From positions 2,790,001 through 2,854,000 of the forward strand of contig NC_015953.1 in the NCBI RefSeq assembly GCF_000177195.2: 64,000 bases of DNA, in the 5' to 3' direction. Position numbers and translations under genes: made by a program. The notes under the pieces are model-generated. The model saw only the letters and a program-made list of their open reading frames with translations. It was not told the DNA's origin and searched no databases. This DNA comes from Streptomyces sp. SirexAA-E (GTDB taxonomy: Bacteria; Actinomycetota; Actinomycetes; Streptomycetales; Streptomycetaceae). Of the stretch, positions 23,548 through 32,562 are shown piece by piece; position 1 is the first letter of the stretch; each line of letters starts with the position of its first letter.

Positions 23548-26500
23548 TCGGACTCGCCTCGCGATGCGTTGCCGGACTGCCACGGGGCCTGACCCGGGGC
23601 TGTGTTCTCGTCGTGCCCGTCGTGCCCGCCGTACGGGGCGGCCTCGCCCGTCCCCGTTCCGTAGGGCTGCTGCTGGGCGTATCCGTACGGGTCGTACGCA
23701 CCCTGCTGCTGGTACGGGTCCTGCTGCTGATACGGATCGGGCTGGTAGTACTGCCCCGCGTCCTGGCCCTGCTGGTACTGGCCGTAGTCGGCGCCCTGGT
23801 ACTGCTGCTGCGCCTCCCACTCCCCGTACCCCTGCTGCGGCACCGCCGCGTAACCGCCGGTCTCGTCCTGGCCGTCCTGGACCGGGGCGTACGCGTCGGT
23901 GTCCTGCTGGGCCGGGATGTAGCCGGTCGGTTCCGTGGCGTCCGGGTACACCGGCTGCTCCGGTTCGGCCGGGTAGCCGCCGTCCTGGCCGGCCGGGACG
24001 GCGTCGCCCTCCTGACCGTAGGGCGCACCGGCCTGCTCCGTGGCCTCCGGTCCGGCCTCCGCACCGGCCGCCTCGGCCTGAGCCGCCGCGCGCAGCCTGC
24101 GCGCCCTGCGGCCTTCGCCGGCGACCGGCTCGGCCGGGACGGTCTCGATCTCCTCGGGCAGGTCGTCGTCGATCTCCCGGCGCCGGCCCGGCAGGGCCAT
24201 GACCACCAGGACGACGCCCAGCGCCACCTGCGCCCAGATCCACAGGGTGTGGGTGATCGGCGCGTCGTACGTCAGGTCGAGCCTGCCGCCCCCGGCGGGC
24301 AGTTCGAAGCCCTGCGCCCAGCCGTCCACCGTCTTACGGGTCAGTGCCCGGCCGTCCAGGGTGGCCTGCCAGCCCGGGTCGGCCCGATCGGCGATCCGCA
24401 GCACGCGGCCCTCACCGCCGGCGGGGATCTTCGCGTGCGCCTCGACGGGCTGCGAGCCGACGGGCACGTACTCGGCGGCGGTGTCCTCACCGGCCGGGAC
24501 GATCATCACACGGGAGACCTGCCGGTCGACGGCCCACAGGGCGCTGCCGTCCAGCTGGCTGAGCCGGCCCAGGCCCGGGGTGGAGTCCAGCACCCGGCTC
24601 ATCTCACGCGGCGAACCGTCCCGGACGAGGACGTAGCGGATCGCGAAGGCACGCAGCTGGCTGCCCTGGTCGGCACCGGAACCGGCCACCAGGTTGGCCA
24701 CGACCTTGTCGAGCTGCGGACTGCCCTCGCCCGCCTCCGTGAGTTCGGCGTCGCCGAGGCGGACCCCGGAGCCGCGGACCAGGCTGTACGAGACGTCGGC
24801 CGGGGAGGAGCCGCCGAGCACCAGGGTGCGGGGCTGGTCCCGGGTGCCGCTCTCCTCCGCGACGAACGCGGGCACCTGCACCGGGTCGCGGCGCTCCAGC
24901 GGTCCGGCCGCGCCGCCGATCATCCAGCCGGCCGCCGCCAGGACGGGGGCGAGCCCGGCCGCCAGGGCGATCAGCGCGGCGACCGGCTGGCGCCAGCCGA
25001 AGCTCAGCGCGGCCACCCGGACCCGGGCGCCGTCGGCGCCGAGCAGGGCGGCGGCGATCAGCGCGACGCCGTAGACGAGGGTGGCCGGGCCCGCCCAGGT
25101 GGAGCCGTTGGCCAGGCCCGCGAAGGCCAGGCCGACGAGCGCGACCACCCACGCGGTACGGATCGCGAACTGCCGCTCCCCGCGCAGCAGCGCGGCCAGC
25201 GCCGCCAGCACGATGCCCAGCAGCAGGACGCCTCCCGCGGCCTTGGGCCCGCCGGGGCTGATGCCGAGCAGGTCGACCGCGGAGGCGGAGCCCGCGCCCA
25301 GGTCCAGGCCGGCCTCCTTCAGGAAGTCGGACGGGCTGGTCAGCAGCGACAGCGACCACGGCGCGAGGACCAGCAGCGGCGTACCCAGGGCGGCCAGGAC
25401 CCGCAGCCCGTAGGCCACCAGGTCACGGCGGCGCAGGGCCAGCACCGCGACGCCGAGGACCGCGGCGAGCGGCCACACGACGGGGGTGAACGCCATCGTG
25501 AAGGTGAGCAGCAGGGTGTACGCCCAGGTGCCGCGCCAGCTGCCGCGCACGGTGCCGTCACCGCGCAGCCCGTAGGCCGCGACGCCCGCACGGGCGATCA
25601 GCGGGAGCAGGACGGCCAGCACGGCGGTGCCGAGACGGCCGGTGGCCAGCGCCCCGGTCGCGGCGGGCAGGAAGGCGTACGCGACGCTCGCCCAGGCCCG
25701 CAACAACCGCGATTCGAGCAGCGGCCGGGAGGCGAAGTAGGCGGTGACACCGGCGAGCGGGACCGAACAGACCAGCAGCACGGTGAGCGCGAAACCGGTG
25801 GAGCCCAGGAACAGCGCCGACAGGGCGGCGATCAGCCCGAGATAGGGCGGGGCCGTCTGGGTGCCGCCGGTCCCGATCGGGTGCCAGCCGTCCGCGTACC
25901 GGCCCCACAGTCCGGAGACGTCCTCGGGCGCGGGCAGCAGGGCTCCGCCCGCGAGCGCGCCGCCGCCGAGAAGGCCGCGGCAGGCGACCAGGGAGACGAG
26001 GAGCAGCACGGCGAAGAGCACGGGTCCGGGCTTGCGGCCGATCCGCTTGAGCCGGGCGAACTGGTCGATCTCCAGGAAGTCGGCGTCGTCGCCGCCGGGT
26101 CCGGACTCGACGGCACCGTGCCGTGAACCGCCCGCGTCGGAGTCGGTGCGGCTGCCGAAGTTGCCGGCGAACTGTTCGACGGTCGCGCGGACGGTGGCGC
26201 CGGGCGGCGGGAAGAGTGCCCGCAGTTCGGCGGCGTCCACGGCCCCCTTGCCCCGCGCCCGTCGCCCGGCGAGGATCCGCCCGGGGCGCAGCAGGGTGCC
26301 GAAGAGTCCGGCCACTTCGTCGAGTGCCTGCCCGGGCGCCTTGCCGAGGAGGTAGGCGATCGTGCGGAGCAGGGTGCCGAGTACGAGGCGGAGCATCGCC
26401 CAGGGCAGCTGCCTGCCACGGGCGTTGACGAGCATCGTGTAGACCGCGCCCGCCTTGTCGACGCGGTGCGGACTGGTGACGGACCGTCCGGCGCAGTCGA

Positions 26501-27347
26501 TGGGGCGGCGTTCCCTGGCGGACGCCTCGGCGTGCCGCAGGACCGCGTCGGGGGCCACGAGCACCCGGTGGCCCGCCATGTGGGCGCGCCAGCAGAGGTC
26601 GACGTCGTCTCGCATGAGCGGGAGCCGCCGGTCGAACCCGCCGAGCTCCTCCCAGACGTCCCGGCGGACCAGCATGCCGGCGGAGGACACGGAGAGGACC
26701 GTGCGGACCTGGTCGTGCTGGCCCTGGTCCTGCTCGCGCCGGTCGAGCCCGGTCCACCGGCGTCCGCTGCTGGCGATGGAGACGCCGGCTTCCAGGAGTT
26801 GCTTGCGGTCGTACCAGCCGCGCAGCTTGGGCCCGACGATCGCGGCGTGCCGGTCGTTGTCGACGACACGCAGCAGTCCGGCGAGCGCGTCCGGCTCGGG
26901 CGCGCTGTCGTCGTGCAGCAGCCAGAGCCACTGGACGGGTTCGCCGTGCGGGAGTTCGGGCTGGTCGTAGGCGTCGTCGCGCCAGGTACGGGTCACCGGG
27001 TCCCAGCCACTGGGGCGCTTGAGGTACGGCAGGTCGTCCGGGGTCAGCTCCCCGGCCGTACGGGCCGCCTCGTCGACGGCGGTGCCGAAGTTCGTACGGC
27101 GCGCGAGGTGCAGCACCCGCTCGGGGCCGAGCGCCTCGGCGATCAGGTGCGCCGAGTCGTCGGCACTCCCGGTGTCCGCGGCGACGGCGTTCTGGACGGG
27201 GCGTTCCTGCCCGAGGAGCCCTGCGAGGACGTCGGGCAGCCAGCGTGCCCCGTCGTGGGAGACGAGCACGGCGGTGACGACGTGCCGGGGGAACTCTGGG
27301 GCGGCGGCCGCGTTCGGCTCCGCCGAGTGGCTGCTGTGCACGGACAT
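23544..27347 (-). CDS. Large GT2 glycosyltransferase with polytopic membrane domain
   Basis: 1267 residues. The N-terminal ~330 residues are a GT2 catalytic domain: VVTAVLVSHDGARWLPDVLA, WLWLLHDDSAPEPDAL (acidic motif), and LPLMRDDVDLCWRAHMAGHR. A cytoplasmic linker leads to a multi-helix region (about 450-1060) with large extracytoplasmic loops resembling arabinosyl/mannosyl transferases. The last ~150 residues are a disordered Tyr/Gln/Pro-rich tail with DPYQQQ repeats. The start at ATG 27347 (MSVHSSHSAEPNAAAAPEFP) is chosen because the preceding frame is non-coding. It overlaps DUF5719 by 4 bp. It probably builds an envelope glycan; the sugar is unknown. Confidence 0.9.
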   Translation of the reverse strand: MSVHSSHSAEPNAAAAPEFPRHVVTAVLVSHDGARWLPDVLAGLLGQERPVQNAVAADTGSADDSAHLIAEALGPERVLHLARRTNFGTAVDEAARTAGELTPDDLPYLKRPSGWDPVTRTWRDDAYDQPELPHGEPVQWLWLLHDDSAPEPDALAGLLRVVDNDRHAAIVGPKLRGWYDRKQLLEAGVSIASSGRRWTGLDRREQDQGQHDQVRTVLSVSSAGMLVRRDVWEELGGFDRRLPLMRDDVDLCWRAHMAGHRVLVAPDAVLRHAEASARERRPIDCAGRSVTSPHRVDKAGAVYTMLVNARGRQLPWAMLRLVLGTLLRTIAYLLGKAPGQALDEVAGLFGTLLRPGRILAGRRARGKGAVDAAELRALFPPPGATVRATVEQFAGNFGSRTDSDAGGSRHGAVESGPGGDDADFLEIDQFARLKRIGRKPGPVLFAVLLLVSLVACRGLLGGGALAGGALLPAPEDVSGLWGRYADGWHPIGTGGTQTAPPYLGLIAALSALFLGSTGFALTVLLVCSVPLAGVTAYFASRPLLESRLLRAWASVAYAFLPAATGALATGRLGTAVLAVLLPLIARAGVAAYGLRGDGTVRGSWRGTWAYTLLLTFTMAFTPVVWPLAAVLGVAVLALRRRDLVAYGLRVLAALGTPLLVLAPWSLSLLTSPSDFLKEAGLDLGAGSASAVDLLGISPGGPKAAGGVLLLGIVLAALAALLRGERQFAIRTAWVVALVGLAFAGLANGSTWAGPATLVYGVALIAAALLGADGARVRVAALSFGWRQPVAALIALAAGLAPVLAAAGWMIGGAAGPLERRDPVQVPAFVAEESGTRDQPRTLVLGGSSPADVSYSLVRGSGVRLGDAELTEAGEGSPQLDKVVANLVAGSGADQGSQLRAFAIRYVLVRDGSPREMSRVLDSTPGLGRLSQLDGSALWAVDRQVSRVMIVPAGEDTAAEYVPVGSQPVEAHAKIPAGGEGRVLRIADRADPGWQATLDGRALTRKTVDGWAQGFELPAGGGRLDLTYDAPITHTLWIWAQVALGVVLVVMALPGRRREIDDDLPEEIETVPAEPVAGEGRRARRLRAAAQAEAAGAEAGPEATEQAGAPYGQEGDAVPAGQDGGYPAEPEQPVYPDATEPTGYIPAQQDTDAYAPVQDGQDETGGYAAVPQQGYGEWEAQQQYQGADYGQYQQGQDAGQYYQPDPYQQQDPYQQQGAYDPYGYAQQQPYGTGTGEAAPYGGHDGHDENTAPGQAPWQSGNASRGESE

Positions 27348-27523
27348 CGAGGTACGGGCCCTCCGGCCGGATCCGGAGGGGGCGTCCCCCCGGGGGCTGC
27401 ATCGGTGTACACGCGCGCCCCGGTGGGGCGTTGGCGCGTCTCGGACGGGGCCCCACACTAACGGTACGGATGTCCGCCCCGCGCCGAGCGGTTGGCCGGC
27501 GGGAGGCGGAGCCGGCCGGACAG

Positions 27524-27579
27524 GCCGACGGCCCGTGGCCGGGACCCCGCACACGGGGTCCCGGCCACGGGCCGTCGGC
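27524..27579. terminator. 26-bp perfect hairpin between whiB and the glycosyltransferase
   Basis: Perfect inverted repeat: left arm 27524-27549, loop CACA, right arm 27554-27579. It lies downstream of the whiB stop on the minus strand, in a 258-bp gap with no other feature. The length and perfection indicate a very strong terminator without a U tail. Confidence 0.8.
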
Positions 27580-27602
27580 GCACCCGGACGTCCGGGTGCG
27601 CC
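27577..27602. terminator. Second palindrome abutting the whiB stop
   Basis: A perfect 26-bp palindrome (arms GGCGCACCCGGAC and GTCCGGGTGCGCC) that ends 3 bp before the whiB stop codon and overlaps the 26-bp hairpin by 3 bases. The two can form consecutive stem-loops at the whiB 3' end. Confidence 0.75.
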
Positions 27603-27605
27603 GGC

Positions 27606-27869
27606 TCAGATGGCGGCCTTCTTCAGGCGGCGCCGCTCCCGCTCGGACAGACCGCCCCAGATACCGAAGCGTTCGTCGTTGGCGAGGGCGTACTCCAGGC
27701 ACTCGGAGCGGACCTCGCAGGCGAGACAGACCTTCTTGGCCTCGCGGGTCGACCCGCCCTTCTCGGGAAAGAAGGACTCGGGGTCGGTCTGGGCGCACAG
27801 TGCGCGCTCCTGCCAGCCGAGTTCCTCGTCCGCGTCCTCGACCAGCAGTTGCTGGAACAGCTCGGTCAT
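27606..27869 (-). CDS. whiB: WhiB developmental transcription factor
   Basis: 87 residues, very close to S. coelicolor WhiB as I recall it. It binds a [4Fe-4S] cluster through Cys25, Cys48, Cys51 and Cys57 and carries the GIWGG turn (69-73) and a basic C-terminus (SERERRRLKKAA) for DNA contact. With WhiA it controls the switch from aerial growth to sporulation septation. The start ATG 27869 has GAGGGG upstream. The upstream region holds a good vegetative promoter and a BldD-like site. The neighbourhood (fbiA/cofD, manB) matches mycobacterial whiB2, which supports the WhiB assignment over WblE. Confidence 0.95.
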   Translation of the reverse strand: MTELFQQLLVEDADEELGWQERALCAQTDPESFFPEKGGSTREAKKVCLACEVRSECLEYALANDERFGIWGGLSERERRRLKKAAI

Positions 27870-27941
27870 GTGCGCCCCTCGTCTGTCTCTTGCGTCCCCG
27901 TGATGCGGCCGTTACCGATGCGGCCGAACAACACGAGTGAA

Positions 27942-27971
27942 ATTACAAGTGTGTAGCTCTGGGCCAGTCAA
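27942..27971 (-). promoter_or_regulatory. Putative whiB promoter (TTGACT-N18-TGTAAT)
   Basis: Minus strand -35 TTGACT (27966-27971), 18-bp spacer, -10 TGTAAT (27942-27947). The predicted start of transcription is about 65 nt upstream of the whiB ATG. The region is unusually AT-rich for this genome. Confidence 0.6.
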
Positions 27972-27998
27972 GCGAAGATCTGCTATTGGCCTCGGTAT

Positions 27999-28012
27999 TC
28001 ACTCTGCGGAAC
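27999..28012. promoter_or_regulatory. BldD-box-like site upstream of whiB
   Basis: The plus strand reads TCACTCTGCGGAAC. It fits the published BldD pattern as I recall it (TNACNC[A/T]GNGTNAN) at all fixed positions but one. It lies about 30 bp upstream of the putative -35 of whiB, a known BldD target in other Streptomyces. Confidence 0.45.
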
Positions 28013-28561
28013 CAAACGTATACAGAAAGTGTTCAAATCACCAAAAACCTGACATATGCCAGCGCCCCTGCCGCTCGGCACTTCTCAGCGAGTGAGACGA
28101 CCGGGACCATCTCGATGTTTCGATTCGATCACCGACGCGACCAAGATCACAGCCGGATCACGGTCCGCCGGTCGCATGTCGACACAGCTGATGCGCCACC
28201 TTGCCCCTCGCGCCACTGCCAAAACCTTTCTCCCGATCCAGCGACCGGATGGGGTGAAAGATTGGGGCCAAATCGGGCATTGAGTTGACAAGCGACGGAC
28301 CGAGCCGGTCTCCTTGACCGCATGCCAGCGACCGCAGCCATGTACCCGACCCGCGCCCGTGGGTTCCGTACGGCTGTCCAGGCCCGCTGTTGCTGTTCCA
28401 GCTGTCACAGCTGTTGAAGCCCTCCGTGCTCCAGCTCTGATCCAGCTCTCCGCTCATCTCCGTCCGGGCCCTTCCCGGGTCTTTTCCGCCCTGCTCCACC
28501 GCGGTCCGGCTCTCCGCGACTCCCCTCACGCGTATCCCCCTGCCGAGGAACCCCCGTATCC
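28013..28561. promoter_or_regulatory. Long intergenic region between whiB and the cysteine dioxygenase gene
   Basis: About 550 bp with no supported gene. It begins AT-rich (28013-28130) and becomes GC-rich. At 28399-28413 there is a perfect palindrome CAGCTGT-C-ACAGCTG, 150 bp before the downstream start, a plausible operator. I cannot place a promoter for the plus-strand gene with confidence. Confidence 0.5.
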
Positions 28562-29101
28562 ATGAACAGCGACAGCGACCTCTCGATCGCCGGCGACATC
28601 CTGGAGGTCCAGCACCTCCTCCAGCCGGCCCGCCCGCACCCCTCCACCGTGGCCGAGTTCGCCGGTCTGGCCCGCGCCGTCGCGGCCGACCGCGCCCACT
28701 GGGCCCCCCTCGTCCGCTACGACACCACCACCCGCTGGTACCACCGGCTCCGGACCGTCCCCCGCGGCATCGGTCCCGGCGAGGCGGGGGAGCTCCCCCT
28801 CGGCTACGAGCTCTGGCTGCTCAGCTGGGTCCCCGGGCAGGGCAGCGGCCGCCACGACCACGGTCTGTCGTCGGGCGTACTCACCGTGCTGGAAGGCGAG
28901 TTGACCGAGCACACGGAACGCGGGACACACACCCTGCGCCCCGGAGCCCAGCGCGTCTTCGCCCCCGGATACGTCCACGAGGTCGTCAACGACTCCCTCG
29001 AAGGCGCCGTCAGCCTGCACATCTACTACCCGGGCCTCACCGACATGCCGATGCACACCGCCCAGTGCTCCCCGGCCACCCAGAACCCGGTCACCGCCTG
29101 A
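28562..29101 (+). CDS. Cysteine dioxygenase family protein
   Basis: 179 residues of the cupin type I cysteine dioxygenase family, non-heme iron enzymes that oxidise thiols such as cysteine to the sulfinate. The iron ligands are His98 and His100 in GRHDHG and His139 in FAPGYVHEV. The usual length for bacterial members is 160-210. The true substrate could be cysteine or another thiol such as 3-mercaptopropionate. The start ATG 28562 is preceded by GAGGAA. It lies in the same direction as cofD, 105 bp upstream of it. Confidence 0.88.
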   Translation: MNSDSDLSIAGDILEVQHLLQPARPHPSTVAEFAGLARAVAADRAHWAPLVRYDTTTRWYHRLRTVPRGIGPGEAGELPLGYELWLLSWVPGQGSGRHDHGLSSGVLTVLEGELTEHTERGTHTLRPGAQRVFAPGYVHEVVNDSLEGAVSLHIYYPGLTDMPMHTAQCSPATQNPVTA

Positions 29102-29103
29102 GG

Positions 29104-29199
29104 CGCCCGCCACCACCCCCACAACGATCAGGCTTCGCCTGACAGACCCACCCGTCGCCCGCCACCACCCCCACAACGATCAGGCTTCGCCTGACAGAC
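29104..29199. repeat. 44-bp direct repeat with hairpins upstream of cofD
   Basis: Two identical 44-bp copies, 29104-29147 and 29156-29199, separated by 8 bp. Each copy ends with a stem-loop TCAGGC-TTC-GCCTGA followed by CAGAC. The array fills nearly the whole gap between the dioxygenase stop and the cofD start. Confidence 0.9.
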
Positions 29200-29206
29200 T
29201 GTCTGT
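29194..29206. promoter_or_regulatory. Inverted repeat abutting the cofD start codon
   Basis: ACAGAC-T-GTCTGT, a perfect 6-1-6 palindrome whose last base is directly followed by the cofD ATG at 29207. There is no Shine-Dalgarno sequence, so the gene may be leaderless and the palindrome may be an operator or a start-region structure. Confidence 0.5.
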
Positions 29207-30163
29207 ATGCGCATTGTGGTTCTGGCCGGCGGTATCGGTGGTGCTCGTTTTCTGCGTGGCCTCAAGCAGGCCGCCCCGGACGCGGACATCACGGTGATCG
29301 GCAACACCGGTGACGACATCCATCTGTTCGGGCTGAAGGTCTGTCCCGACCTCGACACCGTGATGTACACCCTCGGCGGTGGCATCGACGAGGAGCAGGG
29401 CTGGGGGCGTGAGGACGAGAGCTTCCGGGTGAAGGAGGAGCTCGCCGCCTACGGCGTGGGCCCGGAGTGGTTCGGGCTCGGCGACCGTGACTTCGCCACC
29501 CACATCGTCCGTACCCAGATGCTCGCCGCGGGCTACCCGCTGAGCGCCGTCACCGAAGCGCTCTGCGCCCGGTGGAAGCCGGGGGTCCGGCTGATCCCGA
29601 TGTCCGACGACCGCGTCGAGACCCACGTCGCGGTGGAGACCGACGGCGAGAGCAAGGCCGTGCACTTCCAGGAGTACTGGGTGAAGCTGCGGGCGTCCGT
29701 GGCCGCGCAGGCGATCGTCCCGGTCGGGGCGGAGCAGGCCAAGCCCGCGCCCGGGGTGCTGGAGGCCATCGCCGAGGCCGACGTCATCGTCTTCCCGCCG
29801 TCCAACCCCGTCGTCTCGGTGGGCACCATCCTCGCCGTACCGGGGATCCGGGAGGCGATCGCCGAGGCCGGGGTCCCGGTCGTCGGCCTCTCCCCCATCG
29901 TCGGGGACGCCCCGGTGCGCGGCATGGCCGACAAGGTGCTGGCCGCGGTGGGCGTCGAGTCGACGGCGTCGGCGGTCGCACGCCACTACGGCTCCGGGCT
30001 GCTCGACGGCTGGCTCGTGGACACCGTGGACGCCGGGGCCGTGGACGAGGTGGAGGCCGCCGGGATCCGCTGCCGCGCGGTGCCGCTCATGATGACGGAC
30101 GTGGACGCCACCGCCGAGATGGCGCGTGCGGCCCTCGCCCTGGCCGAGGAGGTACGGGCATGA
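29207..30163 (+). CDS. cofD: 2-phospho-L-lactate transferase (FbiA/CofD)
   Basis: 318 residues. Transfers the phospholactyl (or phosphoenolpyruvyl) group from the guanylylated precursor to the deazaflavin FO, giving coenzyme F420-0 (or its dehydro form). Family motifs are [15 protein letters not shown] (6-20), [19 protein letters not shown] and [14 protein letters not shown]. The start is at MRIVVLAGG, the conserved N-terminus. The ATG has no ribosome-binding site. The stop overlaps the cofE start (ATGA), so the pair forms a coupled F420 operon. Confidence 0.96.
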   Translation: MRIVVLAGGIGGARFLRGLKQAAPDADITVIGNTGDDIHLFGLKVCPDLDTVMYTLGGGIDEEQGWGREDESFRVKEELAAYGVGPEWFGLGDRDFATHIVRTQMLAAGYPLSAVTEALCARWKPGVRLIPMSDDRVETHVAVETDGESKAVHFQEYWVKLRASVAAQAIVPVGAEQAKPAPGVLEAIAEADVIVFPPSNPVVSVGTILAVPGIREAIAEAGVPVVGLSPIVGDAPVRGMADKVLAAVGVESTASAVARHYGSGLLDGWLVDTVDAGAVDEVEAAGIRCRAVPLMMTDVDATAEMARAALALAEEVRA

Positions 30164-31479
30164 GCGGGCCGCGGACCGAGGCCCCCGCCTATCGCGTCTG
30201 GGCCCTGCCCGGCATCGGCGAGGTGCGCGCCGGGGACGACCTGGCAAAGCTGATCGCCGCCACCGAACCCGGGCTCGTGGACGGCGACGTCCTGCTCGTC
30301 ACCTCGAAGATCGTCTCCAAGGCGGAGGGCCGGATCGTCGAGGCCACCGACCGTGAGGCGGCGATCGACGCCGAGACGGTCCGGGTGGTCGCCCGGCGCG
30401 GCACGCTGCGGATCGTCGAGAACCGGCAGGGCCTGGTCATGGCCGCCGCGGGTGTCGACGCCTCCAACACCCCCGCGGGCACGGTACTCCTGCTGCCCGA
30501 GGACCCCGACGCCTCGGCCCGGGCGATCCGTGACGGCCTGCGGGACGCGCTCGGCGTGGAGGTCGGCGTCGTCGTCACGGACACCTTCGGGCGTCCCTGG
30601 CGCAACGGGCTGACCGACGTCGCGATCGGCGCCGCGGGGGTCCGGGTCCTGGACGACCTGCGCGGCGGTACGGACGAACACGGCAATCCGCTGAGTGCCA
30701 CCGTGGTGGCCACGGCCGACGAGCTGGCCTCGGCCGGCGATCTGGTCAAGGGCAAGGCGTCCAGCCTGCCCGTCGCGGTGGTGCGGGGGCTGGCCCATGT
30801 GGTGGCCCCCGGCGAGGAGACCGACGGAGCACGGGCGATGGTGCGCGTCGCCGCCGACGACATGTTCCGGCTGGGCACCTCCGAGGCCGTACGGGAGGCG
30901 CTGAGCCTGCGGCGCACCGTGCGGGAGTTCACCGACGAGCCGGTGGACCCCGGTGCGGTACGGCGTGCGGTGGCGGCCGCGGTGACGGCTCCGGCCCCGC
31001 ACCACACCACGCCGTGGCGCTTCGTTCTGCTGGAGTCCGAGACCTCCCGCACCCGACTGCTGGACGCGATGCGGGACGCGTGGATCGCGGACCTGCGCCG
31101 CGACGGCAAGAGCGAGGAGTCGGTCGCCAAGCGGGTCCGGCGCGGCGACGTCCTGCGCAACGCGCCGTACCTGGTGGTGCCGTGCCTGGTGACGGAGGGC
31201 TCCCACCACTACGGGGACGAGCGCCGGGACACGGCGGAGCGCGAGATGTTCGTGGTCGCGGCCGGCGCGGGTGTGCAGAACTTCCTGGTGGCGCTCGCGG
31301 GTGAGCGGCTGGGATCCGCGTGGGTGTCCTCGACGATGTTCTGCCGCGACGTGGTGCGCGAGGTCCTGGACCTGCCGGACGACTGGGACCCGCTGGGCGC
31401 GGTGGCCGTGGGCCACGCCGCCGGGGCGCCGAGGGAGCGGGCACCGCGCGACCCGGAGGCGTTCCTCACCGTGCGGTGA
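30160..31479 (+). CDS. cofE: Bifunctional F420-0:glutamate ligase / nitroreductase-fold protein (FbiB)
   Basis: 439 residues, the two-domain actinobacterial FbiB form. The N-terminal ~240 residues are the gamma-glutamyl ligase ([37 protein letters not shown]), which adds the glutamate tail to F420-0. The C-terminal domain (about 245-435) has a nitroreductase fold ([40 protein letters not shown]), which in mycobacteria reduces dehydro-F420-0. The ATG at 30160 overlaps the cofD stop and has GAGGTACGG upstream. Confidence 0.95.
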   Translation: MSGPRTEAPAYRVWALPGIGEVRAGDDLAKLIAATEPGLVDGDVLLVTSKIVSKAEGRIVEATDREAAIDAETVRVVARRGTLRIVENRQGLVMAAAGVDASNTPAGTVLLLPEDPDASARAIRDGLRDALGVEVGVVVTDTFGRPWRNGLTDVAIGAAGVRVLDDLRGGTDEHGNPLSATVVATADELASAGDLVKGKASSLPVAVVRGLAHVVAPGEETDGARAMVRVAADDMFRLGTSEAVREALSLRRTVREFTDEPVDPGAVRRAVAAAVTAPAPHHTTPWRFVLLESETSRTRLLDAMRDAWIADLRRDGKSEESVAKRVRRGDVLRNAPYLVVPCLVTEGSHHYGDERRDTAEREMFVVAAGAGVQNFLVALAGERLGSAWVSSTMFCRDVVREVLDLPDDWDPLGAVAVGHAAGAPRERAPRDPEAFLTVR

Positions 31480-31494
31480 CCCCCGGGGTGCCGG

Positions 31495-32490
31495 CTACAG
31501 CGAGGCGATGTCGCGCGGGCTGAACCGCGGGGCCCGGCGCGGCGGGGTGCGGCCGGAGAGCATGATCAGCCGGGTCGCCCGGTGGCGCTGGCCCTCGTAC
31601 GGGGCCAGCAGCTCCAGCATCTCCTCGTCGTCGGCGTTCCGGTTGCCGGCCAGCGCGTGGCCGACGATGCCCGGCAGATGGAAGTCGCCGACCGTGACGG
31701 CGTCCGGCGCCCCGTTGGAGCGTTGCAGGGTCTCCGCCGCGGTCCACGGTCCGATGCCCGGAATCACCTGGAGCCGTGCCATCGCCTCGGGAAGCTCCAT
31801 GGCCGCGGCCTCCTCCATGCGCCGGGCCACCCGCACCGCGCGCAGGACCGTGGCCGAGCGCTTGGCGTCCACACCCGCGCGGTGCCACTCCCAGGACGGG
31901 ATCAGCGACCAGGTCCTGGCGTCCGGCATGACGTGCAGCCCGTAGCTGCCGAACAGCGGGTCCGCGGGGCCCGGGGCCGGGGTGCCGTAGGTGCGCACGA
32001 GCAACCGCCAGGCGCGGTACGCCTCGTCGGTGGTGACCTTCTGTTCCAGGATCGACGGGATCAGGGACTCCATGACCAGCCCGGTGCGCAGCAGGCGCAG
32101 TCCCGGCCGCAGGTGCCGGGTCATGGCGAGGAGACGGTGGCGCGGGCGGAAGAGGTCCGGTTCGTCGTCGGCGCCCAGCAGCGCGGGCAGCCCGTCCAGC
32201 AGCCACTGCGCGCCCGGCCCCCAGGCCGCTCCGGCGATCCGCCCGCCCGGGACCGCCGAGATCCGCAGGGTGCCCGGCCCGGCCGGGGTGCGGGTGGCCC
32301 GCCAGAACGTCCCGTCGGGCAGCGCCCGGTAGGTGGGGTCCGCCGGGCCGCGCCGCAGAGGGCCGAGGACCAGGCGCAGGTCGAGCGGCCCCGGCGGCGT
32401 CCAGACCCGGGCCTGCGGCGCGGCGGACACCTCCGGGGCAGGCTGCTGCCGGGGCACGGCGGTGGTGCGGGGTACGAAGCGTCCTGCCAC
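31495..32490 (-). CDS. DNA-3-methyladenine glycosylase family protein (HhH-GPD)
   Basis: 331 residues of the AlkA-like superfamily, base-excision repair of alkylated bases. The helix-hairpin-helix is LQVIPGIGPWTAAETLQ, and the catalytic aspartate is probably in the following DAVTVGDFHLPGIVGH. The segment LVMESLIPSILEQKVTTDEA is the conserved helical core. The N-terminal ~100 residues resemble the AlkA N-terminal domain. It converges on cofE with a 15-bp gap and lies 72 bp downstream of manC. Confidence 0.88.
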   Translation of the reverse strand: MAGRFVPRTTAVPRQQPAPEVSAAPQARVWTPPGPLDLRLVLGPLRRGPADPTYRALPDGTFWRATRTPAGPGTLRISAVPGGRIAGAAWGPGAQWLLDGLPALLGADDEPDLFRPRHRLLAMTRHLRPGLRLLRTGLVMESLIPSILEQKVTTDEAYRAWRLLVRTYGTPAPGPADPLFGSYGLHVMPDARTWSLIPSWEWHRAGVDAKRSATVLRAVRVARRMEEAAAMELPEAMARLQVIPGIGPWTAAETLQRSNGAPDAVTVGDFHLPGIVGHALAGNRNADDEEMLELLAPYEGQRHRATRLIMLSGRTPPRRAPRFSPRDIASL

Positions 32491-32562
32491 GGGTGAAGGT
32501 CCTCGGTCGTCGGGGTGCCTTACGAGGGTACGGCCGACGAGGACCGCACCGGCCCGCCCCGC

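Noticed and set aside
22018..24243. A 741-codon frame covering DUF5719 and the 5' extension
   Set aside because: The extension beyond 23547 is the antisense-frame shadow of the glycosyltransferase tail; the GTG at 23547 with the 4-bp overlap is the credible start.
27481..27602. CRISPR or mobile-element ends suggested by repeated palindromes
   Set aside because: There is no spacer periodicity, no target-site duplication and no transposase; the structures fit tandem terminators.
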